48,544 bases of DNA from Proteobacteria bacterium UBA7415 (GCA_002470515.1 DKML01000028.1:1-48544); one strand, 5' to 3'; counted from the first letter of the stretch, positions 7,814 to 17,215 are shown. Notes: generated by a model from the letters alone, not told the origin. Made by a program: numbers and translations.

Positions 7814-8536
7814 TCGGATACCAAACGTATTGCGTTATTAATCGATTGTGACAACGTTAGTCACAATTCCATCGAAGGCGTGCTCGAAGAGCTAGCCAAG
7901 TACGGAATGGTCAATGTGCGCCACGCGCATGGCGACTGGAAGAGCCCTGGTCTTTCTGGTTGGATCGAACGCTTGCATGCCAACGCCATTCGGCCGATGC
8001 AACAATTTGCTTACACCAAGGGCAAGAACGCGACCGATTCTGCAATGATTATTGACGCAATGGATCTGCTTTATAGTAACAACGTAGATGCGTTTGCCTT
8101 GATGACAAGCGACAGTGACTTTACGCCGCTGGTTCTGCGTATTTTGGAGAACGGTCTTCCTGTTTATGGATTCGGTGAAAAGAAAACACCCAAGCCATTT
8201 GTAGATGCGTGTTCGCCCTTCATCTATACCGAGAACCTAGAAGAAACGGACGAAAAGAAGCCCACCAAAAAAGTGGCAGATATAGGCACTAAAGCGGCAC
8301 TTCGTAAGGACACGAGTTTAGTGAGGTTGTTACGCACAGCAGTAGAGCAAACCTCAGGTGATGACGATTGGGCAAACCTTAGTCGAGTCGGTGCGTATGT
8401 ATCTAACAATTCCTCTTTCTCTGCGATCAACTACGGATACAAGCGGCTCAGTGATTTGATAAAAGCCAGTGACTTGTTCGAAATTCAAATGCGCCACAAT
8501 GACTCAGCCATGTACATCAAAGACGCCAGGAAGTAG
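7811..8536 (+). CDS. NYN domain protein with C-terminal LOTUS/OST-HTH domain
   Basis: 241-residue protein combining a LabA/DUF88-type NYN (PIN-like) domain with a C-terminal OST-HTH (LOTUS) domain. NYN acidic residues are visible at D12, D14 and N15 (LLIDCDNVS), D76 (KNATDSAMIID) and D101/D103 (MTSDSDFTPL), the expected metal-binding set for an RNase. LOTUS covers about 163-238 (LVRLLRTAVEQ...DDDWANLSRVGAYV...YGYKRLSDLIKA..LFEIQ). LOTUS domains bind RNA, including G-quadruplex RNA in some proteins; the cellular target in bacteria is not settled. It starts at TTG with a strong ribosome site. It lies 185 bp after the MoxR-VWA pair, so functional linkage is uncertain. Confidence 0.9.
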   Translation: MSDTKRIALLIDCDNVSHNSIEGVLEELAKYGMVNVRHAHGDWKSPGLSGWIERLHANAIRPMQQFAYTKGKNATDSAMIIDAMDLLYSNNVDAFALMTSDSDFTPLVLRILENGLPVYGFGEKKTPKPFVDACSPFIYTENLEETDEKKPTKKVADIGTKAALRKDTSLVRLLRTAVEQTSGDDDWANLSRVGAYVSNNSSFSAINYGYKRLSDLIKASDLFEIQMRHNDSAMYIKDARK

Positions 8537-8555
8537 GTCGTTAAAGAAGCGGTAA

Positions 8556-9506
8556 TTAAATTGGCGGTAGCCTACGTCGCTGTCGACCATGACGAACATT
8601 ATCGATCGTATAGATTAGAACGCCTATCCAGATGCCAACAAATGCAATCTGCTGTGGCTGGCCAAAAAATTCATTATAGATAAAAACACCAATTAGGAGT
8701 TGTAGGCTAGGGCCTATGTACTGGGTAATACCTAATGCGGTCATACTGATGATTTTTGCAGCGCTAGCAAACAACAACAACGGCATTAAGGTTATGAAGC
8801 CTCCCAAGGCGAGCATAACGTCTGTTTTCAAGTCATTACCAAAAACACCAACGCCTTGCCATTCCAAGAAGCCCAAATACATAAGACAAGGAATGAGGAC
8901 AAATGACGTTTCTATTGCCATACCGTGAACTGCAGGAATTGAAATTGATTTCTTAAATGCGCCGTACACTGAAAAGGTGAGCGCTAACGAGAGGGCAATA
9001 ATTGGCACCGCACCAAAAGCAAATACGTAGTAAAGAACACCAGCCGCAGCACTGCTGATTGCAAGCAGCTGTAACGGCCTAAGCCGCTCGCCAAAAATAA
9101 TGACACCCAGAGTTACATTGAACAAAGGGTTGATAAAGTAACCCATCGACGTCTCTATCAAGTGGCCCGAATTAACCGCCCATATGAATATTGCGGCATT
9201 GGCTGAGAATAAGATCGAAGCGGCCGCAAGACGACGAATTAACACCTTGTCCTTAAAGTAGCCGAAAAGTACTTTCCAATCCTGACGTAACAACACATAG
9301 GCGGCTACAAATACAAACGACCAGAGCATACGGTGAACGACTAGCTCAATGCTATTGACGTAGGCTAGCTGCTTCCAAAATAGAGGGACGAGACCCCAGA
9401 TAAAATAGGCGCCAATTGCGTAGCTTAAACCAAGATTGATCGACGGTCCTACGTCGTTGGTCGATCTTGCTGGACTCGGCACAGTGTTTGAATCAAGCTT
9501 AGTCAT
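8556..9506 (-). CDS. rarD: RarD-type EamA family transporter
   Basis: Inner-membrane permease of the drug/metabolite (EamA) superfamily, RarD branch, about 316 residues with roughly ten hydrophobic helices. Family marks are IWGLVPLFWKQL near the start, HRMLWSF, NWxx-type WAVNSGHLIETSMGYFINPL, VIIFGERLRP and ALGITQYIGPSLQLLIGV. The substrate is not known with certainty. I chose ATG at 9506 (MTKLDSN) over an earlier frame start at 9584, because the earlier one adds 26 residues overlapping the ggt gene. The chosen start lies four bases after the ggt stop codon, which suggests co-transcription and translational coupling. Confidence 0.88.
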   Translation of the reverse strand: MTKLDSNTVPSPARSTNDVGPSINLGLSYAIGAYFIWGLVPLFWKQLAYVNSIELVVHRMLWSFVFVAAYVLLRQDWKVLFGYFKDKVLIRRLAAASILFSANAAIFIWAVNSGHLIETSMGYFINPLFNVTLGVIIFGERLRPLQLLAISSAAAGVLYYVFAFGAVPIIALSLALTFSVYGAFKKSISIPAVHGMAIETSFVLIPCLMYLGFLEWQGVGVFGNDLKTDVMLALGGFITLMPLLLFASAAKIISMTALGITQYIGPSLQLLIGVFIYNEFFGQPQQIAFVGIWIGVLIYTIDNVRHGRQRRRLPPI

Positions 9507-9510
9507 TACT

Positions 9511-11337
9511 CTAATTGTCAGCGGGTAATAACGTATGTGCTCTAACGTTTTTTGTTTCGTGTTCTGTTTGAGCGTTGCGATCAACTAATTCAGCGGTACC
9601 TTCGCGACGCGGGTCAGCAGCACCTTGCAGTGCACCATTGGCTGATCGTACAACCACACTCAAACCGGAATTCTCTCCTGCGCTTTCGTTTACGTTGTAG
9701 CCAAAGTCTTTTAAACCCTGAATCAGCTCAGCCGACGCGCGCTCCTTCTCTATACGAACCCTTTCTCCGCGAGACACCATATTAGGCAGGCTTACTGCCT
9801 CTTCAGGGCTTAAGCCCCAAGCAAGCACAGCTACTAGTGTTTTCGCAGTGTAGGCGATAATCGAATTCCCACCAGGCGAACCGGTCGCCATAGCGAACTC
9901 ACCATTTTGATCAAACACAATGGTAGGAGACATGCTTGAACGTGGTCGTTTGCCGCCTTCGATTCGGTTGGCGATCGCTAAGCCATTTTCATCAGCCGGC
10001 CGAAAAGAAAAATCGGTGAGTTGATTGTTCAAAAACATACCGCCAACCATGCGAGTAGAGCCGAAAATGCTTTCTACACTAGCCGTCATCGAAACAACAT
10101 TGCCATCGTGATCCACAACAACAAAATGAGTAGTACCCGCGAAGTCCATGGTCGCATCAACACCCATTGCTACTTTTCGCTCTTGCGCCTGAAACGCCCA
10201 AGGATCACCATGTTCTAACGTTTCGGTGGCCGTATCTGCATTAATTAACTTGGCGCGCGAGGCCAAATAGTCTTCGTCGAGCATCCCATCAAGCGGCATG
10301 TTTACGAACTGTGCATCAGCAATAAAGTGATCGCGATCTGCATACGCTAGCCTCTGCGCTTCGCTAAACAGAGTCCAATTATCTGGGTTGTCTGCACCGC
10401 CGTCCTTAAAACCTGCCGAGTGATCAAGAATGCCCATGATCTGTCCAACCGCAACCCACGATGATGCGGGTGGCGGACCACATAAGGAATATCCTTTGTA
10501 GGTCTGGCACAAAGCCTCTAGCTTTAGTGGCGTATAGTTTTCTAGGTCGGTTTTTTGCAAGGCTCCCGCTCTAGGTGCTTGCTGAACGCGGGTCACTATC
10601 TTGTCCGCTATTTCGCCTTCATACATCGCACGAGGGTCTTTAGCCAACGCTCGTAAAGTTTCTGCATATTCGGGGTTGTTACGCATAGCCCCAACTGCGA
10701 GAGGCTCGCCAGCAGAATCAAAGAAATACTCAGCAGCTTCTATCGGTCCATCCGAAAGTTCCTTAGGAATGTATTTTCCAAAACGAGCGATCATTCCATG
10801 TAATCGTTCAGAAACAGGAAACCCTTGTTCAGCCAGATCTATCGCGTGGTCAAATTGACTGCCCCATGCTAACTTGCCGTGTTCGCTATGCGCCATCTCT
10901 AACATAGCCACGACGCCGGGAACTCCTGTAGACAGGCCGCTGTTCTTCGCGTTTAGAAACCCAATTGACTCGCCGCTCTCTTGCAGAAACTGTGTCGCCG
11001 AAATGCCCATTGGTGCCGTTTCGCGACCGTCGTAGGCACTTAAGTTTTTGTTGGCCGCATCGAAATAAAGCATAAATGCACCGCCCGCAAGGCCTGAGCT
11101 TTGTGGTTCGACCAAACTCAATACCGCCTCGATAGCGATTGCAGCATCGATTGCAGATCCGCCTGCGCGCAGTACATCAGCGCCGGCCTTGGTCGCGTGG
11201 GGATTAGCGGTAACCACGATGGCTTGATCGCCTAGAGTTGTAGCCGTCATCGCGCTGTCGGAGTGTGTACATCCGCTGATAGCAAGTAAAGCTGCAACGG
11301 CGGCGTAAGAAAAACATTTTTGAGTAATAAGAGCCAT
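9511..11337 (-). CDS. ggt: Gamma-glutamyltransferase, lipoprotein
   Basis: Periplasmic-side gamma-glutamyltransferase, which cleaves glutathione and other gamma-glutamyl compounds. From the chosen start the protein is 608 residues. A lipoprotein signal (ALITQKCFSYAAVAALLAISGC) puts the acylated cysteine at residue 23. The precursor self-cleaves before T402 in GTTHFVVVD, the catalytic threonine of the small subunit; GSTRMVGGMFLNNQLTDFS and the PRSSMSPTIV segment follow as in the family. An earlier in-frame ATG at 11400 would add 21 residues before the signal and is less likely. It is followed immediately by rarD. Lipid anchoring is less common than a free periplasmic enzyme. Confidence 0.93.
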   Translation of the reverse strand: MALITQKCFSYAAVAALLAISGCTHSDSAMTATTLGDQAIVVTANPHATKAGADVLRAGGSAIDAAIAIEAVLSLVEPQSSGLAGGAFMLYFDAANKNLSAYDGRETAPMGISATQFLQESGESIGFLNAKNSGLSTGVPGVVAMLEMAHSEHGKLAWGSQFDHAIDLAEQGFPVSERLHGMIARFGKYIPKELSDGPIEAAEYFFDSAGEPLAVGAMRNNPEYAETLRALAKDPRAMYEGEIADKIVTRVQQAPRAGALQKTDLENYTPLKLEALCQTYKGYSLCGPPPASSWVAVGQIMGILDHSAGFKDGGADNPDNWTLFSEAQRLAYADRDHFIADAQFVNMPLDGMLDEDYLASRAKLINADTATETLEHGDPWAFQAQERKVAMGVDATMDFAGTTHFVVVDHDGNVVSMTASVESIFGSTRMVGGMFLNNQLTDFSFRPADENGLAIANRIEGGKRPRSSMSPTIVFDQNGEFAMATGSPGGNSIIAYTAKTLVAVLAWGLSPEEAVSLPNMVSRGERVRIEKERASAELIQGLKDFGYNVNESAGENSGLSVVVRSANGALQGAADPRREGTAELVDRNAQTEHETKNVRAHTLLPADN

Positions 11338-11522
11338 CTCAGTTTTAATATTAGTTGAACTATTACTTGCTAGATTAGACTTGGGAATTGAAAAGATCAT
11401 GGTTGTTTAGCTATGTGACATTTATAGGTCAAGTATGCCCTAGACACGCAATCCATACACCAATTCGTTATGATGCACTACCTATATAGCCTCATTTTAA
11501 AATATCGGTCGCGTTGCTAACA

Positions 11523-12839
11523 ATGTCTGACTCATCAAAGAAATCAAAGGCAGTACCTGCGTCTCGCCTTGGGCGTTTTTCGCGCATGGCTCGAATGGGC
11601 GCTGGAGTCGCAACCGGCGTTCTCGCCGAAGGTGTACGGCAACTAGGGCAGGGTAATCGCCCCAAAATGTCAGACTTGATAATGACGCCAGCCAATGCGC
11701 GCAGAGTCGCAAAGCAATTATCGGCCATGCGAGGTGCCGCAATGAAGGTCGGTCAGTTGCTGTCAATGGAAAGCAACGATCTGCTTCCTAAGGAGTTAGC
11801 GACGATTCTTGCCCAGTTGAGAGACAGTGCATTTACGATGCCTCGAGTGCAGTTGATCGATGTAATGGAGGCCAGTTTTGGGAAGCAATGGCCCGAGCAA
11901 TTCAACGACTTCGACTTTAGCCCATTGGCGGCAGCATCAATCGGGCAAGTGCATCGCGCTACAACCTTAGAAGGCGATGACATAGTTCTTAAGATTCAAT
12001 ACCCAGGCATTAAACAAAGCATTAACAGCGACGTAGACAATATTGCTTCGCTACTGCGTATTACTAATCTCTTGCCAGAGCATATGGATATTTCAAAGCT
12101 CTTAGAAGACGCTAAGGCTCAGTTGCATGACGAAGCCGACTACCTGATCGAAGCGCAATATTTACAGCGCTTCGGCGACGCATTTTCTGATTGGAAAGAC
12201 GTGAGAGTGCCGAGCTTATTTCCCGATCTTACGACTTCGTCGGTGCTGGCTATGAGCTATGAGCCAGGCGTTCCCATAGAGGAAGTGGTTGATAGTAAGA
12301 GTCTAGACGCGAACGATATTATGAGCACTTTATTCAAAACTTTGCTGCATGAGTTGTTCGAGCTAAACCTAATGCAAACCGACGGCAATTTTGCTAATTT
12401 TCGCTATGACCTAGATGAGCAGGCGGTGGTACTTTTAGATTTTGGCGCGGCAAGAGAATTTAGTTCTGAGTTTGTTGATGACTATCGCAGTCTTATGGTT
12501 GCCACTATTGCAGATGATAACGCTGCAATTATTACAGCCGCCGACAGATTAGGTTACGAAGCATCAGCGGCGAGTAAAGAGTATCAAGCTTTGGTGCTGA
12601 CTATTTTTAAGTTGGTGTTCGAGCCGTTTACTCACAATGGCGTATACGACTTTGAGCAAGCTAACCTAAGCCAGCGCTTATCGAGTTTGGGCGATCAAGC
12701 GTATGACTTTAAACTTTATTGGCAAACGCCGCCCACTGACATCTTATATTTGCATCGTAAGTTAGGAGGCATGTATCTTCTTGCTGCTCGTCTCCAAGCA
12801 CAAGTAAACTGTCGCCAACTCCTTGAGCCGTGGTTGTAA
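11523..12839 (+). CDS. ABC1/UbiB-family atypical kinase
   Basis: 438-residue member of the ABC1/ADCK/COQ8 family of protein-kinase-like ATPases, associated with quinone synthesis or lipid handling. Landmarks are the KxGQ motif (MKVGQLLSM), AAASIGQVHRA with the alanine-rich nucleotide loop, the lysine in VLKIQYPG, and the catalytic/metal motifs QTDGNFANF and LLDFGAARE. UbiB itself is about 546 residues with C-terminal membrane helices, which are absent here; this is the shorter bacterial ABC1 type. TTG at 11514 is also possible, but ATG at 11523 is preferred. It is divergent from ggt, with 185 bp between the starts for promoters. A 65-bp gap separates it from the peptidase gene. Confidence 0.92.
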   Translation: MSDSSKKSKAVPASRLGRFSRMARMGAGVATGVLAEGVRQLGQGNRPKMSDLIMTPANARRVAKQLSAMRGAAMKVGQLLSMESNDLLPKELATILAQLRDSAFTMPRVQLIDVMEASFGKQWPEQFNDFDFSPLAAASIGQVHRATTLEGDDIVLKIQYPGIKQSINSDVDNIASLLRITNLLPEHMDISKLLEDAKAQLHDEADYLIEAQYLQRFGDAFSDWKDVRVPSLFPDLTTSSVLAMSYEPGVPIEEVVDSKSLDANDIMSTLFKTLLHELFELNLMQTDGNFANFRYDLDEQAVVLLDFGAAREFSSEFVDDYRSLMVATIADDNAAIITAADRLGYEASAASKEYQALVLTIFKLVFEPFTHNGVYDFEQANLSQRLSSLGDQAYDFKLYWQTPPTDILYLHRKLGGMYLLAARLQAQVNCRQLLEPWL

Positions 12840-12904
12840 ATAAGCGTTTGCAACCAAGCTAAGCAACTCTCCGATTTAATAAATCTAAGTCAACACAAAG
12901 AACT

Positions 12905-14374
12905 ATGATAAAAAATGTGTTTCTATGCGTATTGTTCGCACTCAGTTCTATTAGTTATAACGCTTGCGCGAAAGCGGACACTCTAACGGATGCTGAGCTG
13001 GTTTTTGAGCCGTGCCGGATAGAGTTAGGCGCAATGACCGAAGATGGCGAATGCGCCACTTTAAGGCGACTTGAAGACCCAAGCGATCCAAACAGTAAAG
13101 TGCTCGATCTGTTTGCCGTTAAGTTTCCATCAAGCAACCCTAACCCAAAGCCCGATGCGTTCACCATAATCCAAGGTGGTCCAGGGATGTCGTCGATCGA
13201 CATGTATATGGGCAAGCAAAATTCGTTCGCGCAGATCAGACGGCAGCGCGATATTTTGCTGATTGACCAACGAGGCACTGGGCGTTCACATGCCTTTATG
13301 TGTCCGATGGACAATCCAGAGACTATGGACGAGTCACCGGAAGAAGTGACGAAGCTCGCTTTGGAGTGTATTGATCAGTTTGATGGTAATGCTGAGTTTT
13401 ACACGACTGCACGCGCGGTTGAAGACTTAGACGCACTGCGCGAAGCGACAGGGTACCCACAGCTAACGGTTTATGGCGTGTCTTACGGAACCCGTGTTGG
13501 TCTAGAGTATCTGCGCGCCTACCCTAACAACACTCGAGCACTATTGCTGGACGGTGTGGTTGCACCCACGGTTAATCTAGCGGGCAGTGAAATAGCGGTT
13601 CGCTCGCAACAAGCCTTTGATCGCTTAGTAGCCCGTTGCGACGCAGATGAAGCCTGTAAAGAGGCGCATGGCGATTTGCGTGCGAGTTTCGAAACTGTCC
13701 GAGCTCTACTCATTGACTCGCCGGCAAGTGTTAAACTGATTCACCCTATTTCAGGAAAAATGGTTGATCGCGAAGTCGGTGAGTCTGACCTGCTGGGTGC
13801 CGTCAGGTTAATGCCCTACAGTACCGAAAGTTTGGCGCTACTCCCGCTAATGTTAACGCAAGCTAAGCAGGGGCAGTTTACGATGCTGGCGGCTCAAGCT
13901 ATCCAGATCGAAGAACAGTTTGCTAGCAACTACGCGATAGGCATGAACAACTCTGTACTGTGTTCGGAAGACTTTCCCTACCTAACTGATGCCGAACGCG
14001 AACCGCGCCAAGATACTTACTTTGCGGGATCCATGATCGAGATGATTAAGGCGATGTGTGATGTATGGCCACGGAGTGGCGACTACTCTGCGTCACGCAC
14101 ACTCTTTGATTCAGACGTGCCGGTGTTATTAATGTCGGGCGAGTACGATCCCATTACTCCGCCCAGCAACGCCGAAGTGGTGGATGAGATGCTGTCTAAT
14201 TCGCGGCATGTGGTTGTACCGGCGCAGGGACACGGTGTGTTCGACCGAGGTTGTATGGCGCAGATCACGGTGAACTTTGTTGAACAAGCCAACTTTGAAG
14301 AATTTGACGCGTCGTGCGTTGAACGGCAGATTCCGTTTCCTCTTTTTATTGATACTACGGGGCCACAACAATGA
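12905..14374 (+). CDS. Secreted S33-family peptidase with TAP-like C-terminus
   Basis: 489-residue exported alpha/beta hydrolase resembling tripeptidyl aminopeptidases of Streptomyces (family S33). The signal peptide is residues 1-23 (MIKNVFLCVLFALSSISYNACA). Further marks are the oxyanion region GGPGMSS, DQRGTGRS, nucleophile serine in YGVSYGTR, acid residue in GEYDPITPP and histidine in QGHGVFDRGC, giving a full triad. Paired cysteines suggest disulfides in the periplasm. Its stop codon overlaps the start of an ABC ATPase gene by four bases (ATGA), so the three genes are translated together. Product could be a peptide-trimming enzyme; the substrate is unknown. Confidence 0.9.
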   Translation: MIKNVFLCVLFALSSISYNACAKADTLTDAELVFEPCRIELGAMTEDGECATLRRLEDPSDPNSKVLDLFAVKFPSSNPNPKPDAFTIIQGGPGMSSIDMYMGKQNSFAQIRRQRDILLIDQRGTGRSHAFMCPMDNPETMDESPEEVTKLALECIDQFDGNAEFYTTARAVEDLDALREATGYPQLTVYGVSYGTRVGLEYLRAYPNNTRALLLDGVVAPTVNLAGSEIAVRSQQAFDRLVARCDADEACKEAHGDLRASFETVRALLIDSPASVKLIHPISGKMVDREVGESDLLGAVRLMPYSTESLALLPLMLTQAKQGQFTMLAAQAIQIEEQFASNYAIGMNNSVLCSEDFPYLTDAEREPRQDTYFAGSMIEMIKAMCDVWPRSGDYSASRTLFDSDVPVLLMSGEYDPITPPSNAEVVDEMLSNSRHVVVPAQGHGVFDRGCMAQITVNFVEQANFEEFDASCVERQIPFPLFIDTTGPQQ

Positions 14375-15102
14375 TTGAGGTTAACGCATTAGAAAAATCG
14401 TTCGGTGCAATTCGTGCTGTTAACAAGGTTAGCTTTACGGCGCCCGATGGTAAGATCACGGGCTTGCTTGGCCCCAATGGTGCCGGCAAATCAACCACCT
14501 TAAGGATGTTGTACACCGCCCTAAAACCAGATGGCGGACAAGCTTTAGTTGATGGTTGGGACATTGTAAAAGAAACAACAGCGGTAAAAACCAATATGGG
14601 CGTGCTCACCCATAACGCGGGTGTATATGAGCGGTTAACGGCGCGCGAGAACATTGCCTACTTTGGACGACTGAACGGCATGAGCAATAAAGAGCTCGAT
14701 TTTAGAATTGACGAGCTCGCCGACATGCTCGAGATGACTGAGTTTATTGACCGGCGTTGCAAAGGTTTTTCGCAAGGACAAAAAACTAAAACTGCATTAG
14801 CTAGGGCATTAGTGCATAAGCCGAAAAACATAATTCTGGATGAGCCCACCAACGGCTTAGATGTGATGGCAACCCGTGGCTTACGCCAAGTGATCAACAA
14901 CTTAAAGGATGTTGGGCATTGTGTGCTTTTCTCCAGTCATATCATGCAAGAGGTAGCTGTTTTGTGCGACGAAATTGTGATTATTGCGCATGGCGTAGTG
15001 GCTGCAAGCGGAACGCCTGATGAGATTCGTCACAGCACAGGCCAGGACAATCTGGAAGATGCGTTTGTGCAGGCTATCGGAACAGATGAGGGTTTGCTAT
15101 GA
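14371..15102 (+). CDS. ABC transporter ATP-binding protein, NatA-like
   Basis: 243-residue ATPase subunit of an ABC-2 type exporter. Walker A GPNGAGKS lies at 34-41; the signature reads FSQGQKTKTALARAL rather than LSGGQ, as in the NatA branch; Walker B and D-loop read NIILDEPTNGLDV; the switch histidine is in FSSHIMQEV. It overlaps the peptidase gene upstream and the permease gene downstream by four bases each, so a single translationally coupled unit is clear. NatAB of Bacillus exports Na+, but many homologues have unknown cargo. Confidence 0.95.
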   Translation: MIEVNALEKSFGAIRAVNKVSFTAPDGKITGLLGPNGAGKSTTLRMLYTALKPDGGQALVDGWDIVKETTAVKTNMGVLTHNAGVYERLTARENIAYFGRLNGMSNKELDFRIDELADMLEMTEFIDRRCKGFSQGQKTKTALARALVHKPKNIILDEPTNGLDVMATRGLRQVINNLKDVGHCVLFSSHIMQEVAVLCDEIVIIAHGVVAASGTPDEIRHSTGQDNLEDAFVQAIGTDEGLL

Positions 15103-16310
15103 GCCAGATTCAAATCAAAAAACCGATATCGGCGAGCAAAGCCGTTTGGACTGTTTTCAGTAAGGAAGTAATCGACAACTTACGCGATCGCCGCACGCTG
15201 ACGACGATTTTGTTTTCAATGCTGCTCGGTCCCATTTTGTTGTTAACGTTAATGTGGTTTGCCGAGAAAAAGGTAAAAGACGAGACAGATCTGGTCAGTG
15301 CAAAAGCGATAGAGTTGCCAGTGGTGGGCGCAGACTACGCGCCTAATCTAATGGCGTACCTTAAAAGCAATAATTTTGAGATTCTTGAAGCGCCAGAAAA
15401 TCCAGAGGCCGCGGTGATCGATGGATCGCGCCGTGCGATTTTAGTAATTGAAGAAGGATTCGCTCAGGCACTACGTAATGGCAAACCAGCCCCGATTCGG
15501 GTGATACACGACAGTTCGATTTCGGGCCTTGAAGAACTCGCGTTCAATCAGTTGCAGATGTCGATCAGGCGATATTCGCAAACCATTGGAGCATTACGCT
15601 TACAAGCACGAGGAGTATCGCCGCAAACACTCAATGTGATTCAATTTAATACTAGTGATGTGGCAACGCCCGAAGCGCGCAACTCACAAGTGTTGAACAT
15701 GTTGCCCTATATTGTGATTTTTTCGATCATGATGGGTGGCATGTACTTGGCAATAGATACCACTGCGGGTGAACGCGAGAAAGGTTCGTTAGAGCCCTTG
15801 TTAGCTCAGCCGGTAGATCGGGCTCAACTTGTCTTAGGCAAGTGGTTCGCGACCTGTCTTTACTCCTCGGCAACCTTTTTACTGGTGCTGGTGAGTTTTT
15901 CGGTGGCGTTTAAATACATGCCTATCGAATCGGTGACCGTTACCTTAACGGCGGCTAAAGTCGCGTTTATCTTTATCGCATGCTTCCCATTTGTATTGGT
16001 TGGCACCAGTGCAGAGATTGTTTTGGCGTCGTACACCAAGAGCTTTAAAGAAGCACAGTCCTATATGGGCATGGTGACCCTGATCCCGACGTTGCCGTTA
16101 ATGATGCTGATTCTGTTGTCGCCTCAACCAGACTGGAGCAACATGTGGATACCGAGCTTTTCTCAAGGTTTAATCATGATCGAGACTGTTAAAGGCGAGG
16201 CGCTCGCGCCACAGCTCGTAGCAGTCTCTATGCTCACTAGCACGCTCATTGCTGGTGTGTTCGTGAGTTTGAGTATTTGGTTGTACAAGCGCGAACGTAT
16301 ATTGGGATAG
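15099..16310 (+). CDS. ABC-2 type transporter permease, NatB-like
   Basis: 403-residue membrane subunit of the same exporter. One hydrophobic helix near 30-52 (TTILFSMLLGPILLLTLMWF) is followed by a large extracytoplasmic segment (about 55-205) and then five or six helices in the C-terminal half, the NatB/ABC-2 layout. The element GEREKGSLEPLLAQPVDRAQLVLGKW is the conserved coupling region of this family. The gene is the last of the peptidase-ATPase-permease unit and is closed by a strong terminator at 16340. Cargo could be Na+, a drug or a peptide processed by the linked peptidase. Confidence 0.93.
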   Translation: MSQIQIKKPISASKAVWTVFSKEVIDNLRDRRTLTTILFSMLLGPILLLTLMWFAEKKVKDETDLVSAKAIELPVVGADYAPNLMAYLKSNNFEILEAPENPEAAVIDGSRRAILVIEEGFAQALRNGKPAPIRVIHDSSISGLEELAFNQLQMSIRRYSQTIGALRLQARGVSPQTLNVIQFNTSDVATPEARNSQVLNMLPYIVIFSIMMGGMYLAIDTTAGEREKGSLEPLLAQPVDRAQLVLGKWFATCLYSSATFLLVLVSFSVAFKYMPIESVTVTLTAAKVAFIFIACFPFVLVGTSAEIVLASYTKSFKEAQSYMGMVTLIPTLPLMMLILLSPQPDWSNMWIPSFSQGLIMIETVKGEALAPQLVAVSMLTSTLIAGVFVSLSIWLYKRERILG

Positions 16311-16339
16311 TGTTAAAAAAGGTACTGATGCTACCTATT

Positions 16340-16373
16340 AGAAAGGCCAGCATTTGCTGGCCTTTCTAACTTT
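16340..16373. terminator. Strong terminator between convergent genes
   Basis: AGAAAGGCCAGC (16340-16351) pairs perfectly with GCTGGCCTTTCT (16356-16367) across a four-base loop, followed by AACTTTTCTTT. The flanking genes converge here, and on the minus strand the stem is preceded by A-rich sequence, so it may act in both directions. The stem is nearly the same as that at 23333. Confidence 0.9.
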
Positions 16374-16417
16374 TCTTTCATTTCTAAACATTGATCACAT
16401 TTGATCTGGCTTTAAAA

Positions 16418-17215
16418 TTACTTAGCTCTGAATAGAGGCCACAATAATTGTTCTTGCGACGGTGAGTGAGGAAGATTTTCTACACCAAATTCTTCTGGGT
16501 ATCGACGGGTAATTTTGGCCGTGCCAAATAGAACATCCCAAAAAAACAACAAATTACCAAAGTTGCCTTTGTAGTTAGTTATGCCGTCATCTGCGTGTTT
16601 GCCGTGATGTGCGCTGTGTGTTGAGGGGGTAGATATGGTCCGCTCAAGCACCCACATTAAGGGCGATAGGGCTTTGATTTTATAAAGCGGTGCATCCCAG
16701 CGAACATCACTGTGTGCCCCAAAAATAACTGTCATCTTAACCACCAAATAACCCGCATAAATCCAGCCTCCTCCCATATAAATCAAAGCGCCCGAAAACC
16801 ACAGGCTAGGCATTAGAAGGTAGTAAAACATATTGTTGCGATACACAACGCGAACCGACAAGTACGGGGCATTATGGTGAGCGCGATGTAGGTTATAAAG
16901 CCATGGGACGGTGTGAGACAAGCGATGCCACCAATATTGCATCATGTCATCAAAAACGAGGAATAGAGCGAGCACAGCCAAAGGGTGCCACGCGGTTAAA
17001 ATACCTTGGTATTGAGGTATTAAAAAAGCAGCCGCTGCACCACCCAAAAATAACGCCAGAGGCTGCGTAACAATAAGGAGCATGGCGCTCCCAAGAATCT
17101 CGACAACTGCGTCTTCACGAGTTTGGCCGGGCTTCTTAAAGAATTTAGTAAACAATATTTCTAAAACTACAAATAGCGTCAGAATGCATATTATGGCGAT
17201 TACTTCTGGTTGCAT
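16418..17215 (-). CDS. Sterol desaturase/fatty acid hydroxylase family protein
   Basis: 265-residue di-iron membrane oxygenase-family protein. The histidine clusters are complete: HRLSH, then HRAHH, then HSAHHGKH, which together hold the two iron atoms. Hydrophobic segments lie near 5-22, 40-70 and 80-95, with another between the histidine clusters, as usual. AAAGGAGACC just before the ATG at 17215 fixes the start. Members hydroxylate or desaturate sterols, fatty acids or carotenoids; the substrate here cannot be told. The next gene downstream on this strand is beyond the terminator, so it is the last gene of its transcript. The MBL-fold gene lies 78 bp upstream on the same strand. Confidence 0.93.
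   Translation of the reverse strand: MQPEVIAIICILTLFVVLEILFTKFFKKPGQTREDAVVEILGSAMLLIVTQPLALFLGGAAAAFLIPQYQGILTAWHPLAVLALFLVFDDMMQYWWHRLSHTVPWLYNLHRAHHNAPYLSVRVVYRNNMFYYLLMPSLWFSGALIYMGGGWIYAGYLVVKMTVIFGAHSDVRWDAPLYKIKALSPLMWVLERTISTPSTHSAHHGKHADDGITNYKGNFGNLLFFWDVLFGTAKITRRYPEEFGVENLPHSPSQEQLLWPLFRAK

Noticed and set aside
5566..8536. A defence island based on MoxR, VWA and NYN-LOTUS genes
   Set aside because: No effector, nuclease-toxin, reverse transcriptase or phage-related gene is present, and both parts have ordinary chromosomal homologues.
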